From positions 1-6,461 of the forward strand of contig CAZQZC010000157.1 of NCBI GenBank assembly GCA_964597685.1: a stretch of DNA of 6,461 bases, read 5' to 3'. A model generated the notes under the pieces. That model searched no databases and had not been told where the DNA came from. It saw only the letters and a list, made by a program, of their open reading frames with translations. Positions 4,949 to 6,461 of this stretch are shown in pieces. The stretch's first letter is position 1. Each line of letters begins with the position of its first letter. The DNA is from JBCBTJ01 sp964597685 (GTDB taxonomy: Bacteria; Pseudomonadota; Alphaproteobacteria; Caulobacterales; Hyphomonadaceae). The translations under genes and the position numbers were made by a program.

Positions 4949-5584
4949 TTAAAATCCTAAAGCTGCTTTCACCGCCTCCAATGGGTAGAAGCTTACACGG
5001 CCGTCTGGCCCGCTCACGACCAACGCGCCGTCCTCCAGATCGGGTCCAAGATCGGCGTCAATCGCGGAGACGGCCATAATCTCATCGCTCGTCATGAAGA
5101 CGCCGCGGCTTGAGCGGATTTCAGAGCCGGTCACGTCCAAGGGACCGAGGGCGGCGAACGCAGTGCGTTGCAAAGTTGTCGCGGCGATCGGCGACGGCGT
5201 CGATGTCTCGGTCGGTAATATCGAGGACCCGCCATGGCCGATTCCATACCGCGTTAGCGCGCCGCCGTCGTCGTCGTGACGATACCCGAGAATCGCAGAC
5301 CCCGAGGCCGCCACCAATCTTGTTGGTTCTGAACGCCGCCAAATCTGATGCCCGGAGATTGAGTAGGCTGAGATGCTGTCGCCGTGGGCGAAGAACAGCA
5401 ATCCAGATGGCGAGTACGCGATCGACATGATTGGCGCGCCGGCGTCAAAGGTCTTGACGGGGGGGCTCGCGTCTCCAGCGTCCTGGGCCGTGACCGGCGT
5501 CGCCATTCCTTGGCTCGCGGCGGGGGGCGCCAAGGCGGCGAGGACCGCAGCTGCAGCGATGTTGAACACCAGACGAGGAAACAT
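4949..5584 (-). CDS. Secreted hypothetical protein with weak WD40/beta-propeller character
   Basis: This 211-residue protein has a clear Sec signal peptide: MFPRLVF, an Ala/Leu/Val core, and a probable cleavage near residue 24 (AAS then QG). The mature part contains segments like propeller blades: APIMSIAYSPSGLLFFAHGD followed by ISAYSISGHQIW (about 50-82), LVAASGSAILGYRHDDDGGA (about 90-109), and DGALVVSGPDGRVSFYPLE (about 185-203). The SPSG and SGPDGRVSFY turns are typical of WD40/YVTN-like repeats. At about 185 mature residues it is too short for a seven-bladed propeller, so it may be a partial or degenerate one. The ATG at 5584 follows GGGAG at a good distance; the frame is open upstream to 5920 but that part lacks protein character. 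It is on the same strand as the P460 genes, 187 bases upstream of them. No function is recognised. Confidence 0.75.
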   Translation of the reverse strand: MFPRLVFNIAAAAVLAALAPPAASQGMATPVTAQDAGDASPPVKTFDAGAPIMSIAYSPSGLLFFAHGDSISAYSISGHQIWRRSEPTRLVAASGSAILGYRHDDDGGALTRYGIGHGGSSILPTETSTPSPIAATTLQRTAFAALGPLDVTGSEIRSSRGVFMTSDEIMAVSAIDADLGPDLEDGALVVSGPDGRVSFYPLEAVKAALGF

Positions 5585-5766
5585 ATCGGACTCCCGTGAG
5601 TGTGTTGGTGTTGGGCGCCACAAGTTTGACGAGTGCGCCCGCTCGACGCAATGCCTCTTGTCTGAAGAAGACGCCATCCTGCTTATGGGTCGCCGACCGG
5701 CGAAGGACAACTTCTCGTGACATACTCCCAAGTCGGTGCCATCGCCCTTCGCAGCAAACTCAAGTC

Positions 5767-6189
5767 TTAAGAGCCAATACGTGGCGCGACGGTTTCGATG
5801 TTCAACTGCCCTGCCAGACCCGCTTCGCGATGTATCGCGATCTCGCGCCATGCATCGGAGGTGGACATGGCGACGAGGGCTGCGCGATTTGGATAAGACG
5901 CGATGGCGACTTCGTCCCATAGCTCTTCAACCTGGCCGAGGGCGAGAAATGTAACGTCCCCGACGAAGATCGCTTTTCCTCCAAATTTCGGCAGCAATTC
6001 AGCGACCGCACGGCCGTAGATCATATATGCGTCGCGGCCCGAAAGGTCCGACGAACGCCCGTCGCGGTATTCAGCCTTTTCTTTGAACTTTAGCAGGTTC
6101 ACCATGAAAATCGGCCCGGACGGACCTGGCTCAGTCATGGCTTTCATCTGGTTTGGATCGCTCGGATAAACTTCGTTGACGACGTTCAT
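5767..6189 (-). CDS. DUF1330 family protein
   Basis: This 140-residue cytoplasmic protein has the pattern of the DUF1330 family (dimeric alpha+beta barrel fold). It shows GPIFMVNLLKFKEKAEYRDG (about 25-44), SGRDAYMIYGRAVAELLPKFGGKAIFVGDV (about 50-79), WDEVAIASYPNRAALVAM (about 91-108) and AIHREAGLAGQLNIETV (about 118-134). The HREAGL segment and the LLKFK motif are conserved in this family. Its biochemical role is not established, so no reaction can be given. The ATG at 6189 is chosen because AAGGGAG lies just upstream and family similarity starts here; the frame extends to 6420 but runs through promoter sequence. There is no signal peptide. It is separated from the next gene by 182 bases in which I see neither a strong terminator nor a clear promoter. 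Confidence 0.85.
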   Translation of the reverse strand: MNVVNEVYPSDPNQMKAMTEPGPSGPIFMVNLLKFKEKAEYRDGRSSDLSGRDAYMIYGRAVAELLPKFGGKAIFVGDVTFLALGQVEELWDEVAIASYPNRAALVAMSTSDAWREIAIHREAGLAGQLNIETVAPRIGS

Positions 6190-6209
6190 AGCATTGCTCC
6201 CTTGCTTGG

Positions 6210-6237
6210 ATTGTATTGGCATATCAAGTGCCAATAA
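6210..6237 (-). promoter_or_regulatory. Promoter with overlapping operator for the DUF1330 gene
   Basis: On the minus strand TTATTG (6237-6232) and TACAAT (6215-6210) are separated by 16 bases and lie about 20 bases before the start codon, so they make a plausible sigma-70 promoter with a short leader. Overlapping both boxes is a perfect inverted repeat: TATTGGCA (6214-6221) and TGCCAATA (6229-6236) around a 7-base spacer. A dimeric repressor bound there would block the polymerase. No regulator gene for it is seen in the window. Confidence 0.55.
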
Positions 6238-6416
6238 ACAATCTTGAGGTCCCTTGAAGATGACTGCGACTGCGGCCGCAATCGCCGCAGGCGAACGCAT
6301 TTGACCTTCCCCGAAGCCACGGCGCACGATAGGCCCAACTGACGGCGGCATGGAGGCGGGTGATGAGATTTCAGCGGGAACTGATGTGCGCGGCGGCGCG
6401 CGTGATAGCGGCATGT

Positions 6417-6461
6417 TCACGCGGCGAGCCTGATTTCGCTGAGGACACGACTGATAATGAT
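6417..6461 (-). CDS. Possible C-terminal end of another gene (partial)
   Basis: From the right window edge one minus-strand frame reads IIISRVLSEIRLAA and then stops (TGA, 6419-6417). The mix of hydrophobic and charged residues looks like a protein C-terminus, but 14 residues cannot identify a family, and the frame may be open by chance. If it is real, it lies 227 bases upstream of the DUF1330 gene. Confidence 0.25.
   Translation of the reverse strand: MIISRVLSEIRLAA

Noticed and set aside
5585..5920. N-terminal extension of the propeller-like protein
   Set aside because: The added residues are Arg/Ser-rich and overlap the DUF1330 gene; the ATG at 5584 is followed by a typical signal peptide.
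1..6461. tRNA, rRNA or CRISPR array
   Set aside because: No tRNA-like T-loop consensus, no rRNA segment and no regularly spaced repeats were seen by eye on either strand.

Overview
The window is GC-rich bacterial DNA in which every gene I can support lies on the minus strand. The integrase and HTH-partner type, the toxin-antitoxin family, and the Ala/Pro-rich secreted proteins suggest a proteobacterium, most likely an alphaproteobacterium. This is inferred from gene style only, because no rRNA or other taxonomic marker is present.

The left part (about 1-3400) looks like mobile or accessory DNA. It holds a complete tyrosine recombinase (237-1292) preceded by a small excisionase-like HTH gene (1305-1541), which together form an apparent xis-int operon. 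Next comes about 0.9 kb with no convincing gene (1542-2438), containing strong inverted repeats, the largest at 2051-2131. A HigBA/RelE-type toxin-antitoxin operon follows, with the toxin first (2735-3076) and the HTH antitoxin (2439-2738) joined by a 4-base overlap. A palindromic operator array (3092-3123) sits just upstream of the toxin start. A further gene-free stretch (3124-3405) contains three nested or paired inverted repeats. At the far left edge, downstream of the integrase, there are traces of a frame-disrupted ORF.

The right part (about 3406-6461) holds secreted and metabolic genes. The central find is a tandem pair of cytochrome P460-family c-type heme proteins. The upstream copy (4165-4761) has a normal Sec signal peptide. 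The downstream copy (3468-4151) has a lipobox and an Ala/Pro-rich tether. Their C-terminal 150 residues differ at only 11 positions. They share an operon with a 13-base gap and end at a strong intrinsic terminator (3406-3435). Upstream on the same strand are a small secreted protein with weak WD40/beta-propeller character (4949-5584) and a DUF1330 protein (5767-6189) with its own promoter-like sequence over a perfect inverted repeat (6210-6237). The last 45 bases may hold the C-terminus of another gene.

Functional reading: the recombinase and excisionase would move the element, and the toxin-antitoxin pair would stabilise it. The P460 pair would provide periplasmic and membrane-tethered heme enzymes, plausibly acting on hydroxylamine or nitric oxide. 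Whether the P460 genes are cargo of the element or resident chromosome is not settled by this window. No tRNA, rRNA, CRISPR array or transposase was seen.
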